A stretch of 64,000 bases of DNA from Cupriavidus sp. D39 (lineage in GTDB: Bacteria > Pseudomonadota > Gammaproteobacteria > Burkholderiales > Burkholderiaceae): positions 4,030,001-4,094,000 of the forward strand of contig NZ_JAPNLE010000009.1 in NCBI RefSeq assembly GCF_026627925.1, read 5' to 3'. Position numbers and translations under genes: made by a program. Under the pieces are notes generated by a model. The model saw only the letters and a program-made list of their open reading frames with translations. It made no database searches and had not been told where the DNA came from. This document shows, piece by piece, positions 48,578 through 57,896 of the stretch (position 1 is its first letter; each line of letters begins with the position of its first letter).

Positions 48578-49202
48578 TGTGCTTGCTCCGGATCGATGAC
48601 GAGGCGTACCGAGAGCGGGTTGGCTTGGCCGTCGCGTGCCAGGTCGATGCGGCGCGGGCGCGCCGCGGCCGGGGTGGATGGTGTGGATGGCGTCGTGGGC
48701 GAGGCTTCCTGCCACGCTACGTAGCGTACGGTCCAGCCGTTCTGCGCCAGGGTAGCCAGGCGTCCGCTGTCGTCACGCGTGGTGCGCGCCGGGCTGCCGG
48801 GCGCGGGGCGGGCGTGCAGCCAGTCGCGCAGGCCCGCCACCGGCAGCGAGAAGCCAAGCGCTTCTTCCAGCAAGGTGTCGACCTCGGGCGCGTTGCGCGG
48901 TGCCTGGTTGGGCAGGTCGAGCGTGGCGCCCGAAGGCGTGGAAGTGACCACGGCCAGGGTCTGGCCCAGCGGCGAGATCAGGTCCAGGCGCACATTGCGG
49001 CCCTGCTCATGCCATTGGAAGCTGCCCTGCACGCCTTCATCGCGGCCGTAGCGCACGTAGTTGGCGGCGAAACGGCCGCTGAGCTCGCGTGGCTGGGCGG
49101 TCTCGCCAGCATCGAACTGCCGCGTGGGCGTGATGCTGGCGCAGGCGGCGAGCCATAGGGGGCGCTCAGGTAGAGCAGGGCAAGGCGTCGGGATGTGGGC
49201 AT
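48574..49202 (-). CDS. lolB: Outer-membrane lipoprotein LolB (frameshifted)
   Basis: Receives lipoproteins from LolA and inserts them into the outer membrane. The start [15 protein letters not shown] leads into a signal peptide; near 49163 one missing C in a C run restores [15 protein letters not shown] with the lipobox LAAC. The remainder ([33 protein letters not shown]) is in the next frame and matches LolB. Corrected length is 209 residues. It overlaps ispE and follows the TPR protein gene. lolB is essential in Escherichia coli, so the lesion is probably a sequencing error. Confidence 0.88.
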
Positions 49203-49321
49203 GGCGTTTGGCGTGCGCGCCGGCGCCGCCGGGCGCCAGGCTGCCGGCCCGGCGCGAGGGCCGGGCGGCGGATGATTGCGGGTGATCTGTTTGCTGCGTG
49301 ACGGCTGCGGACAGCAGGATG

Positions 49322-51205
49322 CTACTTGGACAGCGCGGAGAGCGGCACGTTGTAGCGGCGCAGGGTGTCGATCAGGATGACGTTATCCGGCTCGATTTTG
49401 GCGGCTTCGGTCCAGGTCTTGCGGGCTTCGTCCTGCTGGCCGAGTTGCCACAGCACCTCGCCGAGGTGGGCACCGATTTCGGCCTCGGGCGCCTTGGCGT
49501 AAGCGTTGCGCAGCAGTTCGGCGGCCGGCTGCAACTGGCCCAGGCGGAATTTGACCCAGGCCAGGCTATCCATGATGTAGGGATCGTCCGGGCCCAGCGC
49601 GGAGGCCTTTTCCAGCAGCTTGAGGGCCTCGGGCAGGCGCACGTTGCGATCCGCAAGCGAATAGCCCAGCGCGTTGTAGCCTTGCTTGGCTTCCGGCTGC
49701 ATGGCGATCACGCGGCGCAGCAGCTTTTCCATGCTGTCGTAGCGCTTCTCGCGCTCATCGAGCATGGCAAGCTCATAAACCCAGTCCGAGTTGTCCGGCT
49801 CCGCCGCGGCGCGTTCCTCCAGCACCTTGCGGGCGCGGTCATAGGACTTGGCGTCGATCAGCATGCCGACTTCGGCCTGGCGGATCGCGGTCATGCGCTG
49901 TGCGCGCTGGTCGGGCTCGGGAATATCCTCGGCATCGGCCAGCATGTCGTTGAATACCGCCTGGGCGTCGTCGAGCTTGCCCATGCGGCCCAGCAACTGC
50001 GCGCGCTTGACGGCTGCCGCCGGCGCGAGCCGGGCGTCGTCGATGCGGTCGAGCCAGGCCACTGCCGCCGGATAGTCCTTCTTTTCCTCGGCGATCTGCG
50101 CCAGGTACTGGTAGGCGATATCCGGGCTGGCCGCCGGCACTTGCTCGGCGAGCTGCAGGTACTCCTTCAGGTACAGCTCGGCTTCGTCATAGCGCTTGGA
50201 CTGCAGGCTGGTGAGGCCGAGGGCGAGCGGCACGCGCGGATCCTTCGGCGCGATCGTGCGCAGCGTCTCGAACTCCGAGCGCGCGGCTTGCAGGTCGTTT
50301 TGCTGCAGGTAGAGGCGGGCCAGCGTGATGTGCCCGTTGACCGAGGCCGGGGCCTTGTTGACGAACGCCTTGAGCCCGGCAATGGCCTGGTCCGGCGCGC
50401 TGTCGGCACGCAGCTCGGCGGCCATCAACGCAGCGGCTTCGAAGTCGGGGCGGATCTTCTGGGCCTCGTCGAGCTCGGCCAGGGCGCCGGGAATGTCGTT
50501 GGCGGTTTCCTTGGCGCGCGCGAGGGCAAGGTGGGCCTCGGCCGACTTCAGGTCGTTGGCCACCAGGCGCTGCAGCAGCGCGGCGGCCCCGGCGGGATCG
50601 CTGGTGCGCGAAAGCTGCTGCTGCATCTGCAGGATGGCCTCCGGCCGGTGGCTCGGCGGCACGCCATTGAGCTGCAGGGCCAGCAGGGGCTCGGCTTCGT
50701 CCCATCGGCCGCTCAGGACCAGCAGGGTCGACAGCACTTGCCGCGCACCGGCGGAGGTCGGCGCAAGCTCGGTCCACAGCCGCGCGGCGTCAAGCGCTTG
50801 CTGGGCGCTGCGGGCATTGAATGCGATCTCGGTGGCACGCTGCGCAAAGCGCGGGTCGCGCGTATTGCGGGCCAGCTCAACGTACGTCTGGTAAGCGGGG
50901 CCGACCACGCCGCGCTGGGTGGAGATTTCCGCGGCCAGCACCCGATAGAGAATGTCCGCGGTCAGCGGCACCGCCGGCAGGGGCATCTTCGGCGGCAGCG
51001 GGTTCGAGCGGATTGGCGTGGTGGCCTCCGCGGCGACCTTCATCGCGGGCTTGCCGTTCGCGGGCGCGGCATGGCTGGCGAGCGGCGCCAGCGCGCAGAC
51101 TGCTACCGCGGCCGCAGCCGTGGCCGCGAGCCTGTGACGCAGCGGCCGCCGGGGAGAAATAAATTGAGCGGTGGTCATCGGGGTACGGTCCAGGCGGTCC
51201 GACAT
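49322..51205 (-). CDS. TPR-repeat exported protein
   Basis: A protein of about 627 residues. A signal-like stretch (LAATAAAAVAVCALAPLASHA) covers about residues 25-45, followed by many tetratricopeptide repeats spanning most of the chain (for example AEAHLALARAKETANDIPG and QGYNALGYSLADRNVRLPEA). Such proteins scaffold other complexes; this one has no catalytic domain. It precedes lolB and ispE on the same strand, an order conserved in Burkholderiales, hinting at an envelope role. Starts at 51253, 51205 and 51178 are all possible. mutM is divergent. Confidence 0.85.
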   Translation of the reverse strand: MSDRLDRTPMTTAQFISPRRPLRHRLAATAAAAVAVCALAPLASHAAPANGKPAMKVAAEATTPIRSNPLPPKMPLPAVPLTADILYRVLAAEISTQRGVVGPAYQTYVELARNTRDPRFAQRATEIAFNARSAQQALDAARLWTELAPTSAGARQVLSTLLVLSGRWDEAEPLLALQLNGVPPSHRPEAILQMQQQLSRTSDPAGAAALLQRLVANDLKSAEAHLALARAKETANDIPGALAELDEAQKIRPDFEAAALMAAELRADSAPDQAIAGLKAFVNKAPASVNGHITLARLYLQQNDLQAARSEFETLRTIAPKDPRVPLALGLTSLQSKRYDEAELYLKEYLQLAEQVPAASPDIAYQYLAQIAEEKKDYPAAVAWLDRIDDARLAPAAAVKRAQLLGRMGKLDDAQAVFNDMLADAEDIPEPDQRAQRMTAIRQAEVGMLIDAKSYDRARKVLEERAAAEPDNSDWVYELAMLDEREKRYDSMEKLLRRVIAMQPEAKQGYNALGYSLADRNVRLPEALKLLEKASALGPDDPYIMDSLAWVKFRLGQLQPAAELLRNAYAKAPEAEIGAHLGEVLWQLGQQDEARKTWTEAAKIEPDNVILIDTLRRYNVPLSALSK

Positions 51206-51346
51206 GTGGGTGGGTACTCCAGCACTCAAAGGCGATGGGGAAGGTAAAGGCATTGTAGCCTGCCGCTACAATGCTTTGCTTATCCGCATGGCACTAGCAC
51301 GGCTGGGGTCTCTGGCGGTTTGAGTGGCACAAAAGGGAGAGGTTCG

Positions 51347-52228
51347 ATGCCTGAGTTGCCGGAGGTCGAAGTGACCCGGCGCGGCTTGCTGCCGCATGTG
51401 GTTGGGCGGCGCATTGCCGAAGTGGTGGTGCGCCATCGCGGCCTGCGCTGGCCGGTCGAGCCGGACCTGGAGTCGCAGCTGGCCGGGCGGGTGATCGCGC
51501 GCATCGAGCGGCGTGGCAAGTACCTGCTGCTGGAGTGCGTGCGCCCCGACGGGGAGGCCCCCGGATGGCTGCTGATCCACCTTGGCATGACCGGCACGTT
51601 GCGGGTGCTGCCGCAGGCGCCGCCGCCGGGCACGCACGATCACCTTGACCTGATCCTCGCCGACCCGGAAGGCCCGGGTGATGCGCGGTCCGGCGCCGGC
51701 ACCGGACTAGTGCTGCGCTTCCGCGATCCGCGGCGCTTTGGCGCGGTGCTGTGGAGCCTGCTCGAAGAGTCGCAATTGCCGACCCATCCGCTGCTGAGCA
51801 AGCTTGGCATCGAGCCTTTCGACCCACGCTTTGACGGGGCCTGGCTCTACCGGCTGGGACGTGGGCGCAGCGCGGCCATCAAGACCGTGCTTCTTGCCGG
51901 CGACATCGTGGTGGGCGTGGGCAATATCTATGCGTCGGAAAGCCTGTTTGCCGCTGGCATCCGCCCCACCACGCCGGCCGGGCGTTTGTCCCTGGCGCGT
52001 TGCGAGCGTCTTGCCGAGGCCGTGCGCAACACGCTGGCCCGCGCGATCGAGCGCGGTGGCAGCACCTTGCGCGACTTTGTCGGCAGCGATGGCAGCAGTG
52101 GCTATTTCCAGCTGGATTGCGCCGTGTACGACCGCGCCGGCCATCCATGCCGGGTCTGCGGCACCACCATCCGGCAGATCGTCCAGGGCCAGCGCTCGAC
52201 GTTCTATTGCCCGACCTGCCAACGCTGA
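51347..52228 (+). CDS. mutM: Formamidopyrimidine-DNA glycosylase
   Basis: Removes 8-oxoguanine and related lesions. The 293-residue protein starts [14 protein letters not shown] with the catalytic Pro2 and Glu3. The DNA-contact lysine is in RRGKYLLLE, and the helix-two-turn-helix region has [12 protein letters not shown]. The C-terminal zinc finger is C-X2-C...C-X2-C (CRVCG and CPTCQ). Around residues 103-112 an insertion ([15 protein letters not shown]) lengthens the protein beyond the common 270. mutY, the partner of the GO repair system, is 2.3 kb downstream. Confidence 0.96.
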   Translation: MPELPEVEVTRRGLLPHVVGRRIAEVVVRHRGLRWPVEPDLESQLAGRVIARIERRGKYLLLECVRPDGEAPGWLLIHLGMTGTLRVLPQAPPPGTHDHLDLILADPEGPGDARSGAGTGLVLRFRDPRRFGAVLWSLLEESQLPTHPLLSKLGIEPFDPRFDGAWLYRLGRGRSAAIKTVLLAGDIVVGVGNIYASESLFAAGIRPTTPAGRLSLARCERLAEAVRNTLARAIERGGSTLRDFVGSDGSSGYFQLDCAVYDRAGHPCRVCGTTIRQIVQGQRSTFYCPTCQR

Positions 52229-52511
52229 GTCCGGCGGGGCCGTGCAGGTGGCTCTCGTGCCGCAGGCCGCATGAGAGTGACGATTGCCTATCTTCCCGCG
52301 AATGTGGTGCCAACCCGATGGCCCGGCGCAACAGGAGAGGCGGCGGGCGGCTCGAATTTCACAAAAGTCCGCCGTAAACCTGTATCTTGAAGAACGTAAA
52401 AAAGTGTTACAAAGACACCATGTCACCGCCCGGGTGCCGGCCATCGGACATCAAGATGCCAGGCCTGCAGCGCCGTCGCGGGGGCTTTTCGCCAAGCCGA
52501 TCCCAGTGCCA

Positions 52512-54455
52512 ATGACAACCCTCGCCCTTCAATTCGAACAATACGGCGCCTGGAGAACCGGGGTACTCAACTCCCTGGCCGAATTCCGCTCCTGGCTCCA
52601 GCAGCACGATCTCTACGACGCCCAGGCCGACGAACGCGTCCAGCGCATCCAGGGCGTGCTCAAGAGCGACCGGCTCAAGGTGGCGTTCATCGCGGAGTTC
52701 TCGCGGGGCAAGAGCGAGCTGATCAACGCAATCTTCTTTGCCGACTACGGCCGTCGCATCCTGCCGTCTTCCGCCGGGCGCACCACGATGTGCCCGACCG
52801 AGCTGCGCTACGACGAAGCCGAGGCACCGTGCATCCGGCTGCTGCCGATCGAGACGCGCCTGCAGGAGGCTTCCACCGCCGATTTCCTTGACGTCGACGC
52901 GCACTGGCATACGGTGCCGCTCGACCCCTCGTCGCCCGACGGCATGCTGGATGCGTTCCGGCATGTCGTCGAGACCAACCGCGTCACGCGCGAGATGGCC
53001 GAGTCGCTCGGCCTGTACAACGAGAACGATCCCGACGCCGCCTACGCGCTCGATGCCGACGGCATGGTCGAGATTTCCCGCTGGCGCCACGCGGTCATCA
53101 ACTTCCCGCATCCGCTGCTGCGCCAGGGCCTGGTCATCCTCGATACGCCTGGCCTCAACGCGATCGGCACCGAGCCCGAGCTGACGCTGCGCCTGATCCC
53201 GGACGCGCATGTCGTTGTGTTCATGCTGGCGGCCGACGCCGGGGTGACCAAGAGCGACCTCGACCTCTGGCGCAGCCATGTGAGCGCAGGCCACCGCAAG
53301 GGTTGCCTGGCCGTGTTGAACAAGATCGATGGCCTTTGGGACCCGCTCAAGTCGCCCGCCGAGACCGCGGCCGAGATCACGCGCCAGGTCACAACCAGCG
53401 CCCATGTGCTGGGCATCGACGAGTCGCGCGTCTATCCGGTGTCGGCGCAGAAGGGCCTGGTGGCCAAGGTCACTAACGACGACGACCTGCTGGCGCGCAG
53501 CGGCCTGCCGCAATTCGAGCACGTGCTGTCGGACCAGCTGATCCCGCAGCGGCGCGAGATCGTCGCCGACCAGGTGCAGCGCTCGGTGGAGGAGATGGCA
53601 CGCGGCGCGCAGCAACTGCTGCAAAGCCGCCGCCGCAGCATCGTCGAGCAGTTGTTCGAGCTGCGCGGCCTGCGCGGCAAGAACCACGCGATGGTCAAGC
53701 ACATGCTGATGCGCGTGCAGTCCGAGAAAGAGGAGTTCGAGCAGAGCATCGCCAAGTTCCAGGCGCTGCGGCTGGTATTCGGGCGCCATAGCGCCGACAT
53801 CATCAAGAGCCTGCAGCTGCGCGACGTGCGCCGCACCATGCGCGAGCGCCGCGAGCAGATGAAGGAGCGTTTCTTCTCGCGCGGCATGCGCGAGGACATG
53901 GACGGCTTGTTCGCGCGGCTTGGCGAACTGGTCAGCGAGGCGGACCAGAAGATCGCCCAGCTACACCAGCTCACCGACAGCATGTACCGCCGCTTCAATG
54001 CCGAGCATGGCTTTACGCTGCCCGCGCCGATCCAGTTCGTCACCGCGCGCTACGTCAGCGAACTGCAGCAGACGCTGGCGCTGGCCCACACGCACTTCGG
54101 TGCCATGAACATGCTCACGCGCACGCGCCCGCAGCTGGTGCAAAGCGCGTTTTCCACCATCGCGACCCGCGTGCTGGAAACCTTCCGCGATCTGAACCGC
54201 GATATCGAGATCTGGCTCAAGTCGGTGATGACGCCGCTGGAGGCGCAGGTGCGCGAACACCAGAAGCAGTTGCGCCGCCGGGTCGATTCGATCGAGCGCA
54301 TCCATGAGGCCACCGACACGCTCGAGAGCCGCATCGCGCAGCTCGAGGAAGTGCTCAACGGCCTGGACGATCGCAGCGGGCGCATCGAATCCTTCTCCAG
54401 GCGGATCCTGCAGCCGGACGCCGACGAGGGGCAGCTCAGGGCGTTCGCGGCCTGA
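52512..54455 (+). CDS. Dynamin-family large GTPase
   Basis: A 647-residue protein with an N-terminal GTPase domain: P-loop AEFSRGKSELINAIF (about residue 63), switch TTMCPTELR, G3 motif LDTPGLNAIG and G4 NKIDG. The C-terminal 350 residues are strongly helical and charged (RRTMRERREQMKERF; LEAQVREHQKQLRRRV), as in dynamin/Mx stalks. No transmembrane helix is obvious. The ATG at 52512 gives MTTLALQFEQYG; the ribosome site is weak. The frame is open upstream to 52284. It lies between mutM and mutY. The membrane or partner it acts on is unknown. Confidence 0.85.
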   Translation: MTTLALQFEQYGAWRTGVLNSLAEFRSWLQQHDLYDAQADERVQRIQGVLKSDRLKVAFIAEFSRGKSELINAIFFADYGRRILPSSAGRTTMCPTELRYDEAEAPCIRLLPIETRLQEASTADFLDVDAHWHTVPLDPSSPDGMLDAFRHVVETNRVTREMAESLGLYNENDPDAAYALDADGMVEISRWRHAVINFPHPLLRQGLVILDTPGLNAIGTEPELTLRLIPDAHVVVFMLAADAGVTKSDLDLWRSHVSAGHRKGCLAVLNKIDGLWDPLKSPAETAAEITRQVTTSAHVLGIDESRVYPVSAQKGLVAKVTNDDDLLARSGLPQFEHVLSDQLIPQRREIVADQVQRSVEEMARGAQQLLQSRRRSIVEQLFELRGLRGKNHAMVKHMLMRVQSEKEEFEQSIAKFQALRLVFGRHSADIIKSLQLRDVRRTMRERREQMKERFFSRGMREDMDGLFARLGELVSEADQKIAQLHQLTDSMYRRFNAEHGFTLPAPIQFVTARYVSELQQTLALAHTHFGAMNMLTRTRPQLVQSAFSTIATRVLETFRDLNRDIEIWLKSVMTPLEAQVREHQKQLRRRVDSIERIHEATDTLESRIAQLEEVLNGLDDRSGRIESFSRRILQPDADEGQLRAFAA

Positions 54456-54565
54456 AGCGCGGCCGGCGCAAGGCTGGCCGCGAGTGCCGGTGGCGGCGAG
54501 GCGGTATCATGACGCGCCGCTGCCTGCGGCGCTGTCGCCCTGTTGCCTTACCCGTCACGTACCCG

Positions 54566-55734
54566 ATGCCCCGCAAGCCCGCTGTTTCTCCTGCCGTTTC
54601 TTCCGATCTTCCCCCGCCGTGGTTCCTGCCGATTTCGCTGCGCGCGTGGTGGGCTGGCAGCGCGTGCACGGGCGCCATGACCTGCCCTGGCAGAACACCC
54701 GCGACCCTTACCGCATCTGGCTGTCCGAGATCATGTTGCAGCAGACCCAGGTCAACGCGGTGATCGAGTATTTCCAGCGCTTCGTCGGTCGCCTGCCAAC
54801 CGTGGCCGCATTGGCCGAGGCCAGCGCGGACGAGGTGATGGCGCTGTGGGCCGGGCTTGGCTACTACTCGCGCGCGCGCAACCTGCATCGCTGCGCCAAG
54901 GCCGTGATGAGCGAGCATGGCGGCGTGTTCCCGACCGACCCCGAAGTGCTGGTGACGCTCCCCGGCATCGGCCGCTCCACCGCGGCGGCCGTGGCCGCGT
55001 TCAGCGCCGGCGTGCGCTCGCCGATCCTGGACGGCAACGTCAAGCGCGTCTTTGCCAGGTTCTTCGGCATCCATGGGCATCCCGGCGTCAAGGCGGTGGA
55101 GAACCGCATGTGGCAGCTTGCCGATGAGGTCTTGCCAGCCAAGGGGACCACGCAAGCCGAGGACATGGTGTCCTACACCCAGGGCGTGATGGACCTTGGC
55201 GCCACCGTATGCTCGCGCGGCAAGCCAGCTTGCCTCGCCGCCGCCGCGTCATGCCCGCTGGCGAGCGACTGCGTGGCGCGCCGCGACGGCCTGACCGGCG
55301 TGCTGCCCACGCCAAAGCCGCGCGCCGCCATTCCCGAGCGCAGCACCGTGATGCTGCTGGTCCGCCGCGGCCGCGAAGTCCTGCTCGCGCTGCGCCCGGA
55401 CAGCGGCATCTGGGGCGGCCTGTGGAGCCTGCCCGAAATGCCGGTCGATACCGTGCCCTTCGATGCGGAGCTGGCCGAAGACGCTGCGCTAGAGCGCGCT
55501 CGTGAATTCGGCAATCCCGGCGCTACCTACATGGTCGGCGAGCTCACCCATGTCTTCACCCACTTCCGCCTGCTGATCCGCGCCATCCGCGTCGACGTCA
55601 CCGGCCTCGTAGTGCGTGACGCAGATAGCGGCCCCGCGCTGCGCTGGCTTTCGCTGGACGATCTGGACGCGGTAGGCACGCCCGCGCCAGTGCGCAAGCT
55701 GCTGGAAGCGCAAGCCCAGGGCGGTCTGTTTTAA
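54566..55734 (+). CDS. mutY: Adenine DNA glycosylase (frameshifted near the N-terminus)
   Basis: Removes adenine opposite 8-oxoguanine. The start MPRKPAVSPAVSSDLPPP is joined to VVPADFAARVVGWQR by adding one G near 54618. The catalytic core has LSEIMLQQTQVNAVIEYF, the helix-hairpin-helix LPGIGRSTAAAVAAFS and the catalytic Asp in ILDGNVKRVFARF. The iron-sulfur cysteines are spaced C-X6-C-X6-C-X5-C, with four extra residues compared with the usual C-X6-C-X2-C-X5-C. A C-terminal NUDIX-like domain follows. Corrected length is 389. Downstream lie two diverged copies of its own last codons. Confidence 0.9.
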
Positions 55735-55996
55735 CGGCGTCTCGGAAAATGCGAAGAAATCGTAGCGAGCGGCCCGTGGCAGGCGCGAGCACCGCAGCGC
55801 CTGCCACCGGTCGCGCAGTAGATTCTTGATGCAGTAGGCACGCCAGCCCCAGTGCGCAAGTTGCTGGAAGCGCAAGCCCAGTGCGGTCTGTTTTAACAGC
55901 GTCTCGGAAGTCTTGATGCAGTAGGCACGCCAGCCCCAGTGCGCAAGTTGCTGGAAGCACAAGCCCAGGGCGGTCTGTTTAAACAGCGTCTCGGAA
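55672..55996 (+). repeat. Three imperfect copies of the mutY 3' end
   Basis: The last 23 codons of mutY plus about 13 bases beyond the stop recur at 55834-55909 and 55921-55996. The second and third copies form an 87-bp tandem pair (55824-55910, 55911-55997). Compared with the gene, copy 2 has six synonymous changes and one amino-acid change; copy 3 has seven synonymous changes and loses the stop (TTTTAA to TTTAAA). The differences are in codon third positions or are leucine CTG/TTG swaps. Confidence 0.9.
55750..55824. repeat. Short copy of a REP-like palindromic element
   Basis: This 75-bp block matches the two flanks of the larger palindrome at 55993-56115 but lacks its central arm. It contains the inverted repeat GTGGCAGGCGC...GCGCCTGCCAC. 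Confidence 0.75.
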
Positions 55997-56115
55997 GGTG
56001 CGAAGAAATCGTAGCGAGCGGCCTGTGGCAGGTGCGAGGAGCGCAGCCGTACATGCGTACGGCGAGCACCGCAGCGCCTGCCACGGGTCGCGCAGTAGAT
56101 TTATTCGCACCTTCC
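55993..56115. repeat. Palindromic element with 12-bp perfect terminal inverted repeats
   Basis: The ends are GGAAGGTGCGAA and TTCGCACCTTCC, exact complements. Inside are GTGGCAGG/CCTGCCAC arms and a perfect central stem GCCGTAC/GTACGGC. The element ends one base before the stop codon of the next (minus-strand) gene. It has no coding capacity; a REP/BIME or small MITE-like element is the likely class. Confidence 0.8.
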
Positions 56116-56793
56116 CTACAGGATGTGGTGCTGGTGCATGTACTTGTGCACGATCTCGATCCGCATCCCGGCGTCCGGCAGTGCCATCAACATCTGCTTG
56201 GCCTTGAGCGGCACCGGCAACAGTTCGCACAGCCGATTGGCGACCCAGCTGGGGTCATCCCACAGGAACGGCTCGGTGAACGGCAGCTTGCCCGGATGCT
56301 CCGCATGGAGCGAGGCGACGATACGCCGCAGCACGGCCAGGCATTCGCCCAGCAGCTCCAGCTTGCAGTCGATGATGTCGGGCGGCAGCAATTCCGCCTG
56401 GCCAACCAGCAAGCCATCCGGGTTCAAGCTGTGGCCCAGCAGCCGGAAGCGCTGGCGGCCCCGCGCGCTGATCAGCAGCACGCCAAGTTGCTCCATATTG
56501 CAGTCGACGATGTCGGCCAGGCAGCCGATCGGCTCGGGCAGCGTGGGCTCGTCCGGCCGCGCGACCTCGTTACCGCTGGCGATCAGGCAGACGCCAAAGG
56601 GCGTGCGATCGCGCATGCAGGCGCGCACCATGTCCACATAGCGTGCTTCGAACACGCGCAGTGGCAACAACCCATCGGGAAAGAGTACGGTGTGCAGTGG
56701 AAACAGCGGCAGGCTATCCAGCGTAGGCGCCGCCGAGGTGCTGTGCGAGGCGGGGCTGGATGCGGATGAACTGGGCGTGGCGGGTGAGGACAT
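56116..56793 (-). CDS. LON substrate-binding domain protein
   Basis: A 225-residue protein consisting only of the Lon protease N-terminal domain: LPLFPLHTVLFPDGLLPLRVFEARY near residue 30, then FGVCLIASG and a helical C-terminal part. There is no AAA+ or protease domain, so it is not Lon itself. The first 25 residues are Ser/Ala/Pro-rich. Stand-alone LON-domain proteins are common in proteobacteria, with unknown substrates. It lies downstream of rapZ on the same strand. Confidence 0.88.
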   Translation of the reverse strand: MSSPATPSSSASSPASHSTSAAPTLDSLPLFPLHTVLFPDGLLPLRVFEARYVDMVRACMRDRTPFGVCLIASGNEVARPDEPTLPEPIGCLADIVDCNMEQLGVLLISARGRQRFRLLGHSLNPDGLLVGQAELLPPDIIDCKLELLGECLAVLRRIVASLHAEHPGKLPFTEPFLWDDPSWVANRLCELLPVPLKAKQMLMALPDAGMRIEIVHKYMHQHHIL

Positions 56794-56859
56794 GCTGAGC
56801 CAGCAAAGGTTTCGGGCGGGGATTGCCGAGCCTGGCCGCGAAACCTGGCGGTGCGGCGT

Positions 56860-57777
56860 TCAGCCGCCCGGTGCGAGCTCGCGGTGTCTCACCAGCACAT
56901 TACCATGGGCGCGAAAATAGTTGGCAAGTCTTTCCGCGATGTAGACCGAGCGATGCTGGCCGCCCGTGCACCCGATTGCGACGGTCAGATAACTGCGATT
57001 GTCGGCGATGAAACTTGGCAGCCACTTTTCCACATAGGCGCGGATGTCATCGGCCATGGCCAGCACCATCGGCTGGCTCTGCAGGAAATCGATCACGGGC
57101 TCGTCGCGGCCGGTTAGCGGCCGCAGCGCCAGGTCGTAATAGGGGTTGGGCAGCGAGCGCACGTCGAACACCAGGTCGGCGTCGCTGGGCACGCCGTGCT
57201 TGAAGCCGAACGACTCGAACAGCAGTGTGAGCTTGATGTCATCGCCGCGCACGAATTCCTTGATCCACGCGCGCAGTGTATTGGTGCGCACATTGCTGGT
57301 GTCGATGCGGTGCGCAGCCTCCGCCAGCGGGCTCAGGAGCTCGCGCTCCATCTCGATGGCCTCGATCAGCGAGGTGTCGTTGAATGTGGCCTCGGCGGCG
57401 CTATCCGCAGGATTCTCGTTCTTGGGATTTGCCGAGAGCCCGGCCATGGCCGCGCGCATCGACAGCGGATGGCGCCGCCTCGTCTCGGAATAGCGCTGCA
57501 CCAGCGCATCGGTATTGGCGGTCAGGAAGACCACCCGCACCTGGTGCTCGGAGGCGAGGTCGCGAAGCGTGCCAGGCAACTCGTCCAGCGATTCGCGGCT
57601 ACGAATATCGGTGGCTACGCCCAGATGGGTGTAGCCCTGCGCCGCGAGGTACTGGGCCAGCTCCGGGATAAACTGAGCCGGCAGGTTGTCGACGCAGTAA
57701 TAGCCCGCATCTTCCAGTACGTTCAGGGCAACGGATTTGCCGGAGCCGGAGATCCCGGTGATAAGTATGATGCGCAT
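56860..57777 (-). CDS. rapZ: RNase adapter protein RapZ
   Basis: A 305-residue nucleotide-binding protein. Walker A is TGISGSGKS at residues 6-14; the middle has [24 protein letters not shown]; the C-terminal domain has [17 protein letters not shown]. In enterobacteria RapZ steers small RNAs controlling glucosamine-6-phosphate synthase to RNase E. Here an insertion (about residues 113-122, [10 protein letters not shown]) makes it longer than the usual 284. It belongs to the rpoN-hpf-ptsN-hprK-rapZ cluster typical of the phylum. Confidence 0.95.
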   Translation of the reverse strand: MRIILITGISGSGKSVALNVLEDAGYYCVDNLPAQFIPELAQYLAAQGYTHLGVATDIRSRESLDELPGTLRDLASEHQVRVVFLTANTDALVQRYSETRRRHPLSMRAAMAGLSANPKNENPADSAAEATFNDTSLIEAIEMERELLSPLAEAAHRIDTSNVRTNTLRAWIKEFVRGDDIKLTLLFESFGFKHGVPSDADLVFDVRSLPNPYYDLALRPLTGRDEPVIDFLQSQPMVLAMADDIRAYVEKWLPSFIADNRSYLTVAIGCTGGQHRSVYIAERLANYFRAHGNVLVRHRELAPGG

Positions 57778-57832
57778 AGCGTGACAAGCATAACATCAGG
57801 TGATGACGCCGTCATGACGGCGACGCGCCAGT

Positions 57833-57865
57833 AAAAATGGCGAACCGAAGAGGTTCGCCATTTTT
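57833..57865 (-). terminator. Terminator after the PsiF-repeat gene
   Basis: A perfect 14-bp inverted repeat (AAAAATGGCGAACC and its complement) with a five-base loop. The A and T tracts suit either strand. It lies between the PsiF-repeat stop and the rapZ start. Confidence 0.9.
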
Positions 57866-57896
57866 ACATGTCCGCGCCGCAAGTGATGCCGGCAGC

